Shown here: positions 5,437 to 13,682 of the stretch, in pieces
Numbering within the stretch: position 1 is the stretch's first letter
How the letters are laid out: every line of letters begins with the position of its first letter
IMG/VR virus record: IMGVR_UViG_3300032278_000034
Coordinates: 1 to 39,290 of that record
DNA: 39,290 bases
Reading direction: 5' to 3' (one strand)
Origin: a virus
Notes under the pieces: model-generated
The model's database searches: none
Told to the model about the DNA's origin: nothing
What the model saw: the letters and a program-made list of their open reading frames with translations, nothing else
Position numbers and translations under genes: made by a program

Positions 5437-7076
5437 CGAGAGCGAAAAAGCAGACCGTCTCCGCGACCGCCCTGGCGCAGGTGGACATACTCGAAGCTAT
5501 CCTGACCCCCTGCCAACTCGTCCTCGAAGCGAAGAACCACCCAGGGTACTTCTATGTCCCTGACACCAACCCGAAACGAAACCAGCTCGGGTTCCACAAG
5601 TCCAAGCGTATGCACCGTGTACTGCTCGGGGGCAACCAGAGCGGGAAGTCGAGGGCCGCAGCGCAGGAGATAAGGTGGTGGGGTATGCAGGACCACCCGT
5701 ACCAGAAGACCCCGTCAGCCCCGAAGATCTGGGTTATCTCGGCTTCCTACACCACGCTCGAGGAGGGCATCTGGAAGCACCTGCAGGACATCATTCCAGG
5801 CTGGGAGATTAAGCGCAGGGGTCAGATCATTCCCCACACCGATATCCCGCAGAAGGTGATCCTTCGCAGCGGGGCTGAGATCAGGTTTATCTCCGCTGTG
5901 GGTAGCAACACCGCTCGCCGGAAGACGCAGGCTGCTGCCATTGACCTCCTGGTCATTGACGAGGAAGTCGAGGATGTGGTCTACGAGGAGTTGATGGTTC
6001 GCCGGCTCGCCAAGGGTGCCAACTCAGTTGTCTCCGCTACGGCGGTGGAATCGGTCGAGTGGCTCGTGAACCTGGAGGAGCGGTACGAAGAGGGCGACAA
6101 GAATGTAGACCTGTTCAGGCTCGACACGAGAGAAGCTGCCAGGGCTGGTCATGTGGATAAGGACACCCTGCGGGACATCGAGGCCATGATCACCGACGAG
6201 GAGAAGGCGGTGAGGATCGAGGGGAAGACCCGCAGGCGGCACGGGCTCGTCTACCCGGAGTTCAGTCCCGACTTTATCTGTGACCCGTTCGAGATCCCCG
6301 ACGACTGGGCGCGGTACATGGCTATCGACCCTGGCTGGAACATCTTCGCCGTCTTGTGGATAGCCGTCTCCCCCGACAGGCGTTCCTACATTTACCGGGA
6401 GCTGTACGAACACGCCACGACCGTTCGGACAATTGCCGACAAGATCTACGGGGCCGAGGGCTGGAGCCTCAACGGGGCGTGGAGGGACGATGGGACGGAT
6501 ATCTACGCAGCCAAGTGGCTCATCAACCCAGAGGTGTCAGAGATTATCACCCAGCGGTGGATAGACCCTGCTGAGTTCGGCAGCAACCCAGGCGGCGGTC
6601 TGAAGGTGGGGAACATCCTCGCTGGCGAACACGGGCTAGTCTGCGTTCCCGCGAGGAACGATGTTGAATACGGGATCGAGATGGTTCGTCGGACCCTTGT
6701 CCCTGGTTGGGATGGGATCCCGAGGACGCAGATATTCAGCACCTGCAAGAACTTCCTGAAGGAGAGGGCGAAGTACCGCAGGCGCAACCCCCGCACCTTC
6801 AGCCGGGACACGAACGAGCGGAAAGCCGCCCCCGTGAAGAAGGCCGATCACCTCATGGACTGCTGGCGTTACATCGTAGCCGGCGGTGCGGAGCCGATGG
6901 ACAAGACGGATCCGATGTTAGAGAGGGCGTTGCTGGATGACTCTTGTCCGCATATCATGGAGCAGGGAACAATTTTCGCAGAGAGAACCCAACGCAATTG
7001 GGATAAAATCATGGAGAACCTGAAACAGGAACCCGCCTTGCCCGAGAACGAATTTGGACTTGGAGTAGATTACTAA
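5433..7076 (+). CDS. terL: Terminase large subunit (packaging ATPase/nuclease)
   Basis: This 547-residue protein is the motor that pumps DNA into the prohead and cuts the concatemer. Walker A is GGNQSGKS at about 66-73 and Walker B is DLLVIDEE at 171-178. The RNase H-like nuclease begins with AIDPGWN (Asp about 299), has a central DDGTD at about 352-356 and closes with KKADHLMDCWRY, which supplies a late acidic residue. Length and motif order are normal for TerL. The start overlaps the upstream stop and its own stop overlaps the next start, so it is embedded in the virion operon. The packaging mode (cos or pac) cannot be told here. Confidence 0.95.
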   Translation: MTRAKKQTVSATALAQVDILEAILTPCQLVLEAKNHPGYFYVPDTNPKRNQLGFHKSKRMHRVLLGGNQSGKSRAAAQEIRWWGMQDHPYQKTPSAPKIWVISASYTTLEEGIWKHLQDIIPGWEIKRRGQIIPHTDIPQKVILRSGAEIRFISAVGSNTARRKTQAAAIDLLVIDEEVEDVVYEELMVRRLAKGANSVVSATAVESVEWLVNLEERYEEGDKNVDLFRLDTREAARAGHVDKDTLRDIEAMITDEEKAVRIEGKTRRRHGLVYPEFSPDFICDPFEIPDDWARYMAIDPGWNIFAVLWIAVSPDRRSYIYRELYEHATTVRTIADKIYGAEGWSLNGAWRDDGTDIYAAKWLINPEVSEIITQRWIDPAEFGSNPGGGLKVGNILAGEHGLVCVPARNDVEYGIEMVRRTLVPGWDGIPRTQIFSTCKNFLKERAKYRRRNPRTFSRDTNERKAAPVKKADHLMDCWRYIVAGGAEPMDKTDPMLERALLDDSCPHIMEQGTIFAERTQRNWDKIMENLKQEPALPENEFGLGVDY

Positions 7077-7393
7077 TGGCAGTCAACTACTACGTTGGGT
7101 CAAGCCCGACCATCCAGGTCACCTGCAAGGACAAGGTTGACGGCACGGTGATAGATCTCACCAACTACGATGTCGAGATCGCCTACTCCATCGATGGCGG
7201 GACAGTCACTTCAGACGTTGACATGACCGGCGTGGGGGGTGCGGCTACTGGGGTCGAGAAATATACTTTCCCAATCGCCAAGCTCGATTCTGAAGGCGAC
7301 CTGGAGATCCAGATTATCCTTAAGCATTCTGATGGGACCACGGTACTAAAAAGCGACTTCATAAGACGAAGGGTGATTAAAGCCCTTGCCTAA
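7076..7393 (+). CDS. Small beta-sandwich virion protein (BppU N-domain-like)
   Basis: This 105-residue protein has a beta-strand pattern: GSSPTIQVTCKD, then DLTNYDVEIAYSIDG, TGVEKYTFPIAK and GDLEIQIILKHSDGT. The order (binding of a default value, 'DLTG-type' turn, Gly-rich hairpin, then a 'dGt' hairpin) is like the N-terminal sandwich of baseplate/neck proteins such as BppU. It lies between terminase and portal and overlaps the terminase stop (TAATG). It is probably structural. The family call is by pattern only. Confidence 0.6.
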   Translation: MAVNYYVGSSPTIQVTCKDKVDGTVIDLTNYDVEIAYSIDGGTVTSDVDMTGVGGAATGVEKYTFPIAKLDSEGDLEIQIILKHSDGTTVLKSDFIRRRVIKALA

Positions 7394-7395
7394 TA

Positions 7396-7686
7396 ATGGA
7401 ATCAGAACAACTTCTTGGCGCTCTCCACGAGCTGGACAAAAAAGTAGCGTCAATTGATACGGGCGTACATCACCTGCAAAGTGATGTCAAACTGCTCAAC
7501 AAGGTCATTATCGAGGGGAACGGTGTCGCCTCTGTTCTTACCAGGCTCAGTCACCTCGAAACAAAAGTTGTGGACTTTCAGGAGTCCTACAAGGAAAACA
7601 GAGTCAATAGCAATCATGTGAAGGCCGCTCTCGTAACAGCGGTCTTCAGTTTAGTCGCAACGCTGGTAACAGCATTTCTTAAGTAG
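7396..7686 (+). CDS. XhlA-like coiled-coil protein with C-terminal membrane anchor
   Basis: This 96-residue protein has a heptad-type coiled coil (LLGALHELDKKV at about 6-17, then two further stretches up to residue 65) and one C-terminal hydrophobic helix (AALVTAVFSLVATLV) ending in a lysine. This layout is typical of XhlA-type hemolysin/holin-associated proteins in phages. A role in lysis or in membrane attachment is possible. The stronger holin candidate is elsewhere (28566-28769). It lies 2 bases after the preceding stop. Confidence 0.55.
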   Translation: MESEQLLGALHELDKKVASIDTGVHHLQSDVKLLNKVIIEGNGVASVLTRLSHLETKVVDFQESYKENRVNSNHVKAALVTAVFSLVATLVTAFLK

Positions 7687-7697
7687 GAGGATTAGTT

Positions 7698-7937
7698 ATG
7701 GCAGGATATTTTAAGGACTGGTGGGCTGAGAACCGTGAGCGGTTCAAGGCTGGCGTAGTGGGCAACGAGGCTGTCGAGGAGTTGGCCTGCACCGCTTTCT
7801 GCGCTGGTGGTGGCGAGGTCGAAGACCCTACCCCCCCCGAGCCGGCCCCTGCCCCCGAACCCGAACCGGAGCCCGAGCCTGAGCCGGACGACGACGATGA
7901 CGAGGGTGACGAGGACGAGGACGAGGACGAAGAATGA
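7698..7937 (+). CDS. Acidic, Pro-Glu repeat protein
   Basis: This 79-residue protein starts with an aromatic, charged segment (MAGYFKDWWAENRERFKAG), has a short part containing two cysteines (ACTAFC, about 31-36), then a PEPEPEPEP repeat and an almost pure Asp/Glu tail. A strong TAGGAGG ribosome site precedes the ATG. The overall charge is very negative, which could mimic DNA or provide a disordered spacer; neither is shown. No family is recognised. The stop overlaps the next start (ATGA). Confidence 0.65.
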   Translation: MAGYFKDWWAENRERFKAGVVGNEAVEELACTAFCAGGGEVEDPTPPEPAPAPEPEPEPEPEPDDDDDEGDEDEDEDEE

Positions 7938-8248
7938 TCGAGTCTCTCTCTAACTGTGTCTTGCTGCTGCTGGGTGCGGCGATAAGTTTTATGAGCTTTC
8001 GCTACGCCCACAGATCCAACGAGGCGATCCTCAAGGAACTCCTGGGTCAGCTCAGGGCGCAGAACCGAGTAATTGCCGCTGGAGATCTACAGGTCTACGC
8101 CGGTATGAACCAGGTCGATAACAATGCAGATGAGATCCCCCGCCAGCCCGAACCTGAAACGTCTTTAGAGGAGGCTCAGAGACGGGAGCAGGAGATCGCC
8201 AGAGAGTTCGACCAGATCCAAGGCAACCTTTCACCAAGTCTTGAATAA
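7934..8248 (+). CDS. Small single-pass membrane protein
   Basis: This 104-residue protein has an N-terminal hydrophobic helix (about 6-23, NCVLLLLGAAISFMSFRYAH), then an amphipathic helical region and an acidic, Gln/Glu-rich C-terminus. No cleavage site or lipobox is obvious, so it is probably an N-in anchored protein. Both ends overlap neighbours (ATGA and TAATG). It stands directly before the portal gene. Function is unknown; together with the XhlA-like and acidic proteins it forms a small membrane-linked set inside the head operon. Confidence 0.6.
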   Translation: MIESLSNCVLLLLGAAISFMSFRYAHRSNEAILKELLGQLRAQNRVIAAGDLQVYAGMNQVDNNADEIPRQPEPETSLEEAQRREQEIAREFDQIQGNLSPSLE

Positions 8249-10458
8249 TGCCCATACTCAAAAAAGGTAATGTCACCAGTTATGCCAGCACCGACTTCGG
8301 CGCGGTAGACTTCAAGAAGGACGATACGATCTCTGACTTCGTCCAGGCTCGCTGGGCTTCAAGGGAGCAGCACAGGCAGTCCCTCGAGCGCCAGTGGTAC
8401 TTGAACATTGCCAACTATTTGGGCCAGCAGTATCTGCAGTGGAACCCGGTGACGAAGTCCCTGTTCCTGCCCCGCCAACCTCGGCACAGGGTCAGGGCTA
8501 CGGTCAACAGGCTCATGCCCATGGTCAGGAGGATTATCGCATCGACAGTCCGTCAGCGTCCGCAATGGACGGTGAGTCCTGCCACGGGTGAGTTGAACGA
8601 CCGGATCACAGCGGGTCTCGCGACTGACTATCTGCGGTACTACTGGACCACGCATGGGATGAACGACAAGCTCATCGACCTTCTCACCTGGAGAAGTACG
8701 ACAGGCAATGTGTTCGTCCGTGTGTTCTGGGATGCATTCAAGGGTGACAAGATTGCCGCCGAGCCTGAAGACTTCAGCGGCGAGAAAGCCCGTAGTAAAG
8801 AAGAGAAGAAGAAAGCGAAGAAGGCTGGCGAGGACTATCTCAGAAAGATGGGACTCGCTGGGCCTGAAGACGCTAAGGCTTCAAAGAAGATCGGCGTTGC
8901 CATCGGCGATGTCGATGTGGAGATATGTTCTCCATTTGAGATTGACCCCGACCCGGACGCGACGCGCTGGGAGGATGTCAGCCATCTTATACACACCAAG
9001 GCCAGGAGTATCTCCTATGTGAAAGACCGCTACGGTCTGAAGGATGATGAAGTTCAAGGTGATGACAATGAAACCGTCTCGCGGTTCTTTGAACGCCAAC
9101 TCTCATCCTTGACTGGTCCCTCTAATTTTGGGTCCGTGTCCGCATGGGGAACTGCCGGCCAGCAAGGCTCTGGTGGTACTGTGCTGGTCCATCAGCTTTG
9201 GTGTAGGCCGACTCCCGATTACCCCAGCGGTTACTGGGCGGCGGTTATTGGGGACCGGGTGGTCAGGAAGGGTGAGAACCCCCCTGGCTTCCCGGTCTTC
9301 CCCTATGCCCATATCAGGGAGGTCGCCGTTCCCGGCAGGCTCTGGGGCTCCTGCGTTCTCGAGCAGTGCCTGCCAATCCAGGCGGCTTACAACAGGGCTC
9401 GTTCGCAGATCATAGAACACCTCAACGCCGTCTCCCGTCCGCAGTGGCTCATACCCAAGGGTAGCGGGATATCGAAAACGAGCTTCACCGGAGAGCCGGG
9501 TGAGAAGATCTTCTACACCTACCCGCTCAAGCCGGAGCTGTCGAGGCCGGGAGAGCTTCCCAGCGTCACGCACCAGAATATCAACCAGACCCTCGGCGAC
9601 TTCGAGGATGTCTCGAGCCAGCACGAGGCGTACAAGGGGGCCACGCCAGGCAGGGTGGAGTCGGGTCTTGGTATCGCCCAACTGCAGGAGCAGGACGATG
9701 GCATTCTCGCCCCCGCCTCCATGTCCACCTCGGACGCACTGAGGGACATCGGGACCTGGACGCTACAGATCTCCGCTAAGAAGATCACCGAGGACCGCAT
9801 GATCAAACTCTTCGGTAGCGACCGCACTTTCGATGTGCGCTACTTCAAGGGTGAAGACCTCCTTGGCGGCAGCAGCAGGACAGGGACCAACTACTTCGAT
9901 GTCATGGTCGAGCTGGGGTCATCACTCCCCTCGTCCAAGGGCGCGAGGCAGCAGTTGGGTATCAGCCTTGCCCAGTTCGGCATTCTCAATCCCGGCAAGA
10001 AAGAGGATAGGGAGAAGCTCCTTGAGATCCTCGAGGTGGGCGCTGACCCGACCGATGTATCCCCTGGTCAGATGGACAAGCAGAACGCCCGCAGGGAGAA
10101 CATGGAGATGATCACGCAGCAGGGACAGTACCTGCCTCCATCCTGGCCCTTCGATGATGACGCTCTGCATATCTCGGTACACAGGGAGTTTCAGAAGACT
10201 CCTGAATACTGGCAGATCATCCAGGAAACGGGTGGGGCCGAGAGTCCGATCCACATGATTTTCGAGATGCATATACAGGCTCACGCGGAAAGACTCTCCG
10301 CACAATATAATGTTCCACAAGAAGGCGAAGGTGGTCCAGCAGGCCCAGAGGGGCCGATGGGACCGGCAGGACCGGAGGAGATGGGTGGTCCAGCTCCAGA
10401 GGGTCCGATAGAAGAAGGCGGTGCGCCACTTGAAGGTGAGCCGCCAGTCGGTTATTAA
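8248..10458 (+). CDS. Portal protein with collagen-like tail
   Basis: This 736-residue protein would form the dodecameric ring through which DNA enters and leaves the head. Typical podoviral portal features are present: the helical opening region (ARWASREQHRQSLERQWY, about 33-50), PRHRVRATVNRLMPMVRRII with IASTVRQRPQW, EVCSPFEIDPDPDA-type wing residues at about 226-240, and the long C-terminal helical barrel (QEQDDGILAPASMSTSDALRD). Length matches P22-like portals (about 725). The last ~45 residues are Gly/Pro/Glu repeats of collagen type (GPAGPEGPMGPAGP), an extension that is not part of the core fold. Its place after terminase and before the scaffold is canonical. Confidence 0.92.
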   Translation: MPILKKGNVTSYASTDFGAVDFKKDDTISDFVQARWASREQHRQSLERQWYLNIANYLGQQYLQWNPVTKSLFLPRQPRHRVRATVNRLMPMVRRIIASTVRQRPQWTVSPATGELNDRITAGLATDYLRYYWTTHGMNDKLIDLLTWRSTTGNVFVRVFWDAFKGDKIAAEPEDFSGEKARSKEEKKKAKKAGEDYLRKMGLAGPEDAKASKKIGVAIGDVDVEICSPFEIDPDPDATRWEDVSHLIHTKARSISYVKDRYGLKDDEVQGDDNETVSRFFERQLSSLTGPSNFGSVSAWGTAGQQGSGGTVLVHQLWCRPTPDYPSGYWAAVIGDRVVRKGENPPGFPVFPYAHIREVAVPGRLWGSCVLEQCLPIQAAYNRARSQIIEHLNAVSRPQWLIPKGSGISKTSFTGEPGEKIFYTYPLKPELSRPGELPSVTHQNINQTLGDFEDVSSQHEAYKGATPGRVESGLGIAQLQEQDDGILAPASMSTSDALRDIGTWTLQISAKKITEDRMIKLFGSDRTFDVRYFKGEDLLGGSSRTGTNYFDVMVELGSSLPSSKGARQQLGISLAQFGILNPGKKEDREKLLEILEVGADPTDVSPGQMDKQNARRENMEMITQQGQYLPPSWPFDDDALHISVHREFQKTPEYWQIIQETGGAESPIHMIFEMHIQAHAERLSAQYNVPQEGEGGPAGPEGPMGPAGPEEMGGPAPEGPIEEGGAPLEGEPPVGY

Positions 10459-10473
10459 GGAGGAGGAAGAATA

Positions 10474-11208
10474 ATGGCCGAAGATGAAACCCAGGTAGAA
10501 TCGACAGAAGAAACCCCGGCTGCTCCTGAGCCGGAACCGGAAGTCTCGAGCGAAGCGATTCCCGAGGACACGAAGGTTCCGCTGAACGTGGACGGCCAGG
10601 AACTCATGGTCACGGCGACTGAATTGAAACAGCTCGCTTACCATGGTGCGAAGGCGGTCATGGAGACTTATGCTAATATAGGCGAGGGGTCAGAGACTCC
10701 CGAACCCGAACCGACAACAACGGAGACAAGTAGCGTGGACGACGACGACACCGGAGAAAACACGGGCAGCGCGGTCCAGAAGCAGATGGACGATCTCAAG
10801 TCTGAGATCCAGGCGAACAAGGAAGCCCTGCGTCAGCAGGAGGTGTCCTTCCAGAGCCAGAAGATGTCCTCCGAGGTCGAGTCTTCCATCAAGGCTAATC
10901 CGATTCTTGCGTCTCTTTCAAAAGATGAACTTGAAGAACACAAGGTCCACATTTACAACAGAATGAGCCAGCGCAACGAGTCAGCGGAGCAGGCTGTGAA
11001 CGGTCACGGCGACTTCCTGGGTGGGCTGGTGGACAAGGAAAAGGCGGCTTACCTTCGTAGTAAGCTCGCCGATCAGTCTGAGGCCGGCGAGGGCTCTGGT
11101 GGTGGAGTAACTTCCCCTTCGGAACCCCTGACTGGAGCGGATCTGAAATCAGGCAATGTTAAGAGGGCGGCATTTGAGTATCTCAAGTCGTCTATGAAAA
11201 GTGACTAA
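10474..11208 (+). CDS. Putative scaffolding protein
   Basis: This 244-residue acidic protein stands between portal and major capsid genes. Residues 1-100 are Glu/Pro/Thr-rich and disordered. A coiled coil follows (QKQMDDLKSEIQANKEALRQ, about 107-126), then a helical C-terminus ending FEYLKSSMKSD, basic as expected of a capsid-binding hook. This is the usual build of an internal scaffold that shapes the prohead and then leaves. An AAGGAGGAGG ribosome site precedes the ATG. No protease partner is seen. Confidence 0.8.
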   Translation: MAEDETQVESTEETPAAPEPEPEVSSEAIPEDTKVPLNVDGQELMVTATELKQLAYHGAKAVMETYANIGEGSETPEPEPTTTETSSVDDDDTGENTGSAVQKQMDDLKSEIQANKEALRQQEVSFQSQKMSSEVESSIKANPILASLSKDELEEHKVHIYNRMSQRNESAEQAVNGHGDFLGGLVDKEKAAYLRSKLADQSEAGEGSGGGVTSPSEPLTGADLKSGNVKRAAFEYLKSSMKSD

Positions 11209-11226
11209 GTAGTCTTTTATTTTTTT
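11197..11226 (+). terminator. Weak terminator/attenuator between scaffold and capsid genes
   Basis: The end of the scaffold gene can fold as a short stem (GACT/AGTC with flanking A/T pairs) followed by TTTTATTTTTTT (11214-11226). The stem is short and AT-rich, so partial termination or an RNA-processing site is more likely than a full stop. Confidence 0.4.
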
Positions 11227-11283
11227 GGTTGGCCTCCCAACTCGAATCGGTGGCATGGAGAGGCGGTTTAAAGGAGTCCGACC

Positions 11284-12615
11284 ATGGCTTTTACAGGCAT
11301 GAATCTTACCGATGCTGCGAATGTCCTTAAGACATTCTACATCGGACCCGTAAGGGAGCAGCTCAACCAGGGCAATGTTCTCTTGGCTAACTTGGAGCGC
11401 GATACCAGTCGCACTGCGTTCCGTGGCAAAGAGGCTTACATTCCTCTCCACACCGGACGCAATATAGGTGTCGGAGCCAGGGCTGAAAGTGGAACTCTCC
11501 CCGCTGCTGGGAACCAGGGTTACACCTCGTCCGTGTGGCACATGGCTTACCTTTATGGGCGCGTTGCCCTTACTGGTCCTGCCATTGCCGCTTCGCAAGG
11601 CAGTGAAGGTTCCTTTATTGAGTTGCTCGACAGCGAGATGAAGGGTCTGCTGCAGGATGTCAAGAACGATGTGAACCGCCAGCTCTGGCATGATGGTTCA
11701 GCGTTGCTGACTAACATTTCCACCGGCAGTTCTGGTACGAGTACGACCGTGACGGTCGATTCGACCAAGTTCCTGTCCGCTGGACAGATTGTCGATATCA
11801 AGAAGCGAGCCGACCTTGCTTCTACCACCCTCGGTGACACTCAGACCATCCAGTCTATCACCAGTGATACGGCTTTCGTGATGGGTACGTCTACGACGAC
11901 CGAGGCTGATGAGGGCGTGTATGTTGGTGGAGTTGTCTCTGACGGTACGAGTCGGGAAATGTGGGGTCTTGAGGCTATTGTCTCGGATGCCGATCCCGCC
12001 AACCACGGTACGGAATCTGCCGCTACTCGTCTCGGTCAGATCGACCGTTCGAGCAACTCGTTCTGGAAGGCCAATGTGGTCTCACCTGCTGCGGCGCACG
12101 GCCTGTTGGACGACTCTCTTGTTCAACTGCAAGAGGCTTACGACGAGTCTGATATCGAGGGAGATGCCCAGCCGGGTATCATCCTTACTTCTCACGCTTG
12201 TCGTCGTGAAGTAGCTGGTGCGTTGACCGGCCTTCGTCGTTTCTCCGATCCTGGCAAACTCAAGGGCGGCTGGACTGGCATTGAGTTCAATAACGCCGTC
12301 ATTGTGGCTGACAAGGATGCTTCGACAACGAACGATCCTGCCAATGCCAGTGCTGGTATCTGGGATCTCAGTGATGACGTTTATGTCGCTGGCGACTTCA
12401 ACCGCTTCTACTTCATCGCTCCTGAGTCGATGCACTTCCAGGTGCTTGAGGACTGGCAGTGGATGGACGAAGGCGGTGTCTTGGTTCGCTCCGGTGTCGG
12501 AACGGCTGGTGTGGATGAGTTCGAGGCGACCCTGTTCTCTTACCAGAACCTGGTCTGCACTCGTCCCAACGCCAACACCTTGCTGACGGGCGTCGCGTCC
12601 TCGACCCAGGCGTAA
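11284..12615 (+). CDS. Major capsid protein
   Basis: The 443-residue protein is recognised as an HK97-fold phage major capsid protein of podovirus type. It has the conserved N-arm and E-loop region (YIGPVREQLNQGNVLLANLE, then GKEAYIPLHTGRNIGVGAR at about 54-72), the YLYGRVALTGPAIAAS stretch at about 93-108, the spine helix (LLDSEMKGLLQDVKNDVNRQ) and a C-terminal P-domain (FYFIAPESMHFQVLEDWQW). A threonine-rich insert (about 146-200) may be an extra surface domain. The ribosome site AAAGGAG precedes the ATG. A strong terminator follows, and a weak one precedes, giving room for independent high expression. Confidence 0.93.
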   Translation: MAFTGMNLTDAANVLKTFYIGPVREQLNQGNVLLANLERDTSRTAFRGKEAYIPLHTGRNIGVGARAESGTLPAAGNQGYTSSVWHMAYLYGRVALTGPAIAASQGSEGSFIELLDSEMKGLLQDVKNDVNRQLWHDGSALLTNISTGSSGTSTTVTVDSTKFLSAGQIVDIKKRADLASTTLGDTQTIQSITSDTAFVMGTSTTTEADEGVYVGGVVSDGTSREMWGLEAIVSDADPANHGTESAATRLGQIDRSSNSFWKANVVSPAAAHGLLDDSLVQLQEAYDESDIEGDAQPGIILTSHACRREVAGALTGLRRFSDPGKLKGGWTGIEFNNAVIVADKDASTTNDPANASAGIWDLSDDVYVAGDFNRFYFIAPESMHFQVLEDWQWMDEGGVLVRSGVGTAGVDEFEATLFSYQNLVCTRPNANTLLTGVASSTQA

Positions 12616-12635
12616 TTACTTTGCCTCCTTCTTGA

Positions 12636-12679
12636 GTCGGTCCTTGCACTCCTTCGGGAGTGCGGGACTGACATTTTTT
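12636..12679 (+). terminator. Strong intrinsic terminator after the capsid gene
   Basis: The inner stem GCACTCC/GGAGTGC closes on a TTCG tetraloop. An outer 8-bp arm (12636-12643 with 12665-12672, one G-T pair) extends it. ATTTTTT follows. Read-through must feed the tail genes or they need a further promoter, so it should set a capsid-high, tail-low ratio. Confidence 0.9.
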
Positions 12680-12695
12680 AACTCGTGGAGGTGTT

Positions 12696-13103
12696 ATGCC
12701 TGATAAGAAGAAGAAGAAACGGACAATCGGAAGACTGCGTGGCGAAGCTGAAACGCAAGCGAAAGAGGCAGCGATAAAAGCTGCCCGTGACCGCTGGCAT
12801 CGGACATGGGAGGTTTATTCTGAAGCTGACGACAAGAGCCCTGGAAAGAAGGCGAAGACGGATGCCTTCCTGAAGGCATACAAACAGTATCTTAAACTCC
12901 GTCCGCCCGAGCCCACTCCTGCGGCAAAGCCAAAAGCTACTCCTGTCAAGAAGCTCAAACCATCTGCCGCTAGTCTCGATCTTCCAGTGACAGCCAAGCG
13001 CAGGAAGCGCCCACCTGCCGACAAGGTCAAGGTGAAGCGTGGTGGCTTGCGAGTGACCAGACCTCAAAGTCTGAAAAAGGCTATCTTTCGTAAAAAGAGA
13101 TGA
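12696..13103 (+). CDS. Lysine-rich basic protein
   Basis: This 135-residue protein is strongly basic: MPDKKKKKR at the start, a helical middle (about 20-66 with KEAAIKAARDRW), a Pro/Ala/Lys linker (PTPAAKPKATPVKKLKPS) and a basic end (AIFRKKR). Function is unknown. The charge and place right after the capsid suggest a DNA- or head-associated minor protein. A GTGGAGG site lies before the ATG. Confidence 0.6.
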   Translation: MPDKKKKKRTIGRLRGEAETQAKEAAIKAARDRWHRTWEVYSEADDKSPGKKAKTDAFLKAYKQYLKLRPPEPTPAAKPKATPVKKLKPSAASLDLPVTAKRRKRPPADKVKVKRGGLRVTRPQSLKKAIFRKKR

Positions 13104-13109
13104 GGTGTT

Positions 13110-13682
13110 ATGCCTGTTGCAGCTACAACAATGAAATCGCGGGTGAGGAGGGGATTCCCTGCCAGAGACCTGACAATGCGGAGCGAGTTAGCCACCGAAT
13201 CCGCACCGAAGGCGCTCAGTAGGGGTTTCCTCCGTAACCTTTCCCTGATCGACAGGAGCCTCGAGATGTTCTGGGTTCCCCCCCTGCAGCACTGGGTGCT
13301 GTACAGGGTCGCTCGGAAAGGCCCGTGTCCTTCAGACGATATGCTCATCAAGGTCGCCAATATCATTGGACCCAGCGGCGAGTACCGTGAGCCAGGGGCG
13401 TGGGTCATTGCCCTGCTGCAGAAGATCGACCTCACCCGCAAGTTCAGTTCCGACCCCAAGCGAGCTGGGATGCTGTGGGCTGACCACATGGACAAGATGG
13501 AGGAGAGGCGCATCGAGATAGCGGACAAGAACTTCTCGAACGCCAACGCCGACATGGCGCACGAGCTTCGCAAGTGTTTCATAGGCAAGTGTACCTCTGA
13601 GAACACCAAGTCGATTGTGAGAGAGAAAAAGGGCAGTAAGATCATCTATGGACCCAAGGAGCAGGAAAGGATATTGAATTGA
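13110..13682 (+). CDS. Conserved phage virion-operon protein of unknown function
   Basis: This 190-residue protein has a middle part (FWVPPLQHWVLYRVARKG at about 54-71, then EPGAWVIALLQKIDLTR) that follows a pattern found in small proteins of other podovirus head-tail operons: an aromatic 'W-x-P...W-x-l-y' strand pair followed by 'pgtWii-Lr--D'. The N-terminus is basic and the C-terminus helical. No catalytic motif is visible. Its stop overlaps the TTG start of the adaptor gene. Confidence 0.6.
   Translation: MPVAATTMKSRVRRGFPARDLTMRSELATESAPKALSRGFLRNLSLIDRSLEMFWVPPLQHWVLYRVARKGPCPSDDMLIKVANIIGPSGEYREPGAWVIALLQKIDLTRKFSSDPKRAGMLWADHMDKMEERRIEIADKNFSNANADMAHELRKCFIGKCTSENTKSIVREKKGSKIIYGPKEQERILN

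Noticed and set aside
5022-5696. A 224-codon minus-strand frame crossing the divergent region
   Set aside because: It runs antisense over TerS and TerL starts, and its translation is Ser/Arg/Phe-rich as expected for a shadow frame.
9922-10644. A 240-codon minus-strand frame in the portal/scaffold region
   Set aside because: Antisense to the portal C-terminus and scaffold start; no ribosome site, unlikely composition.
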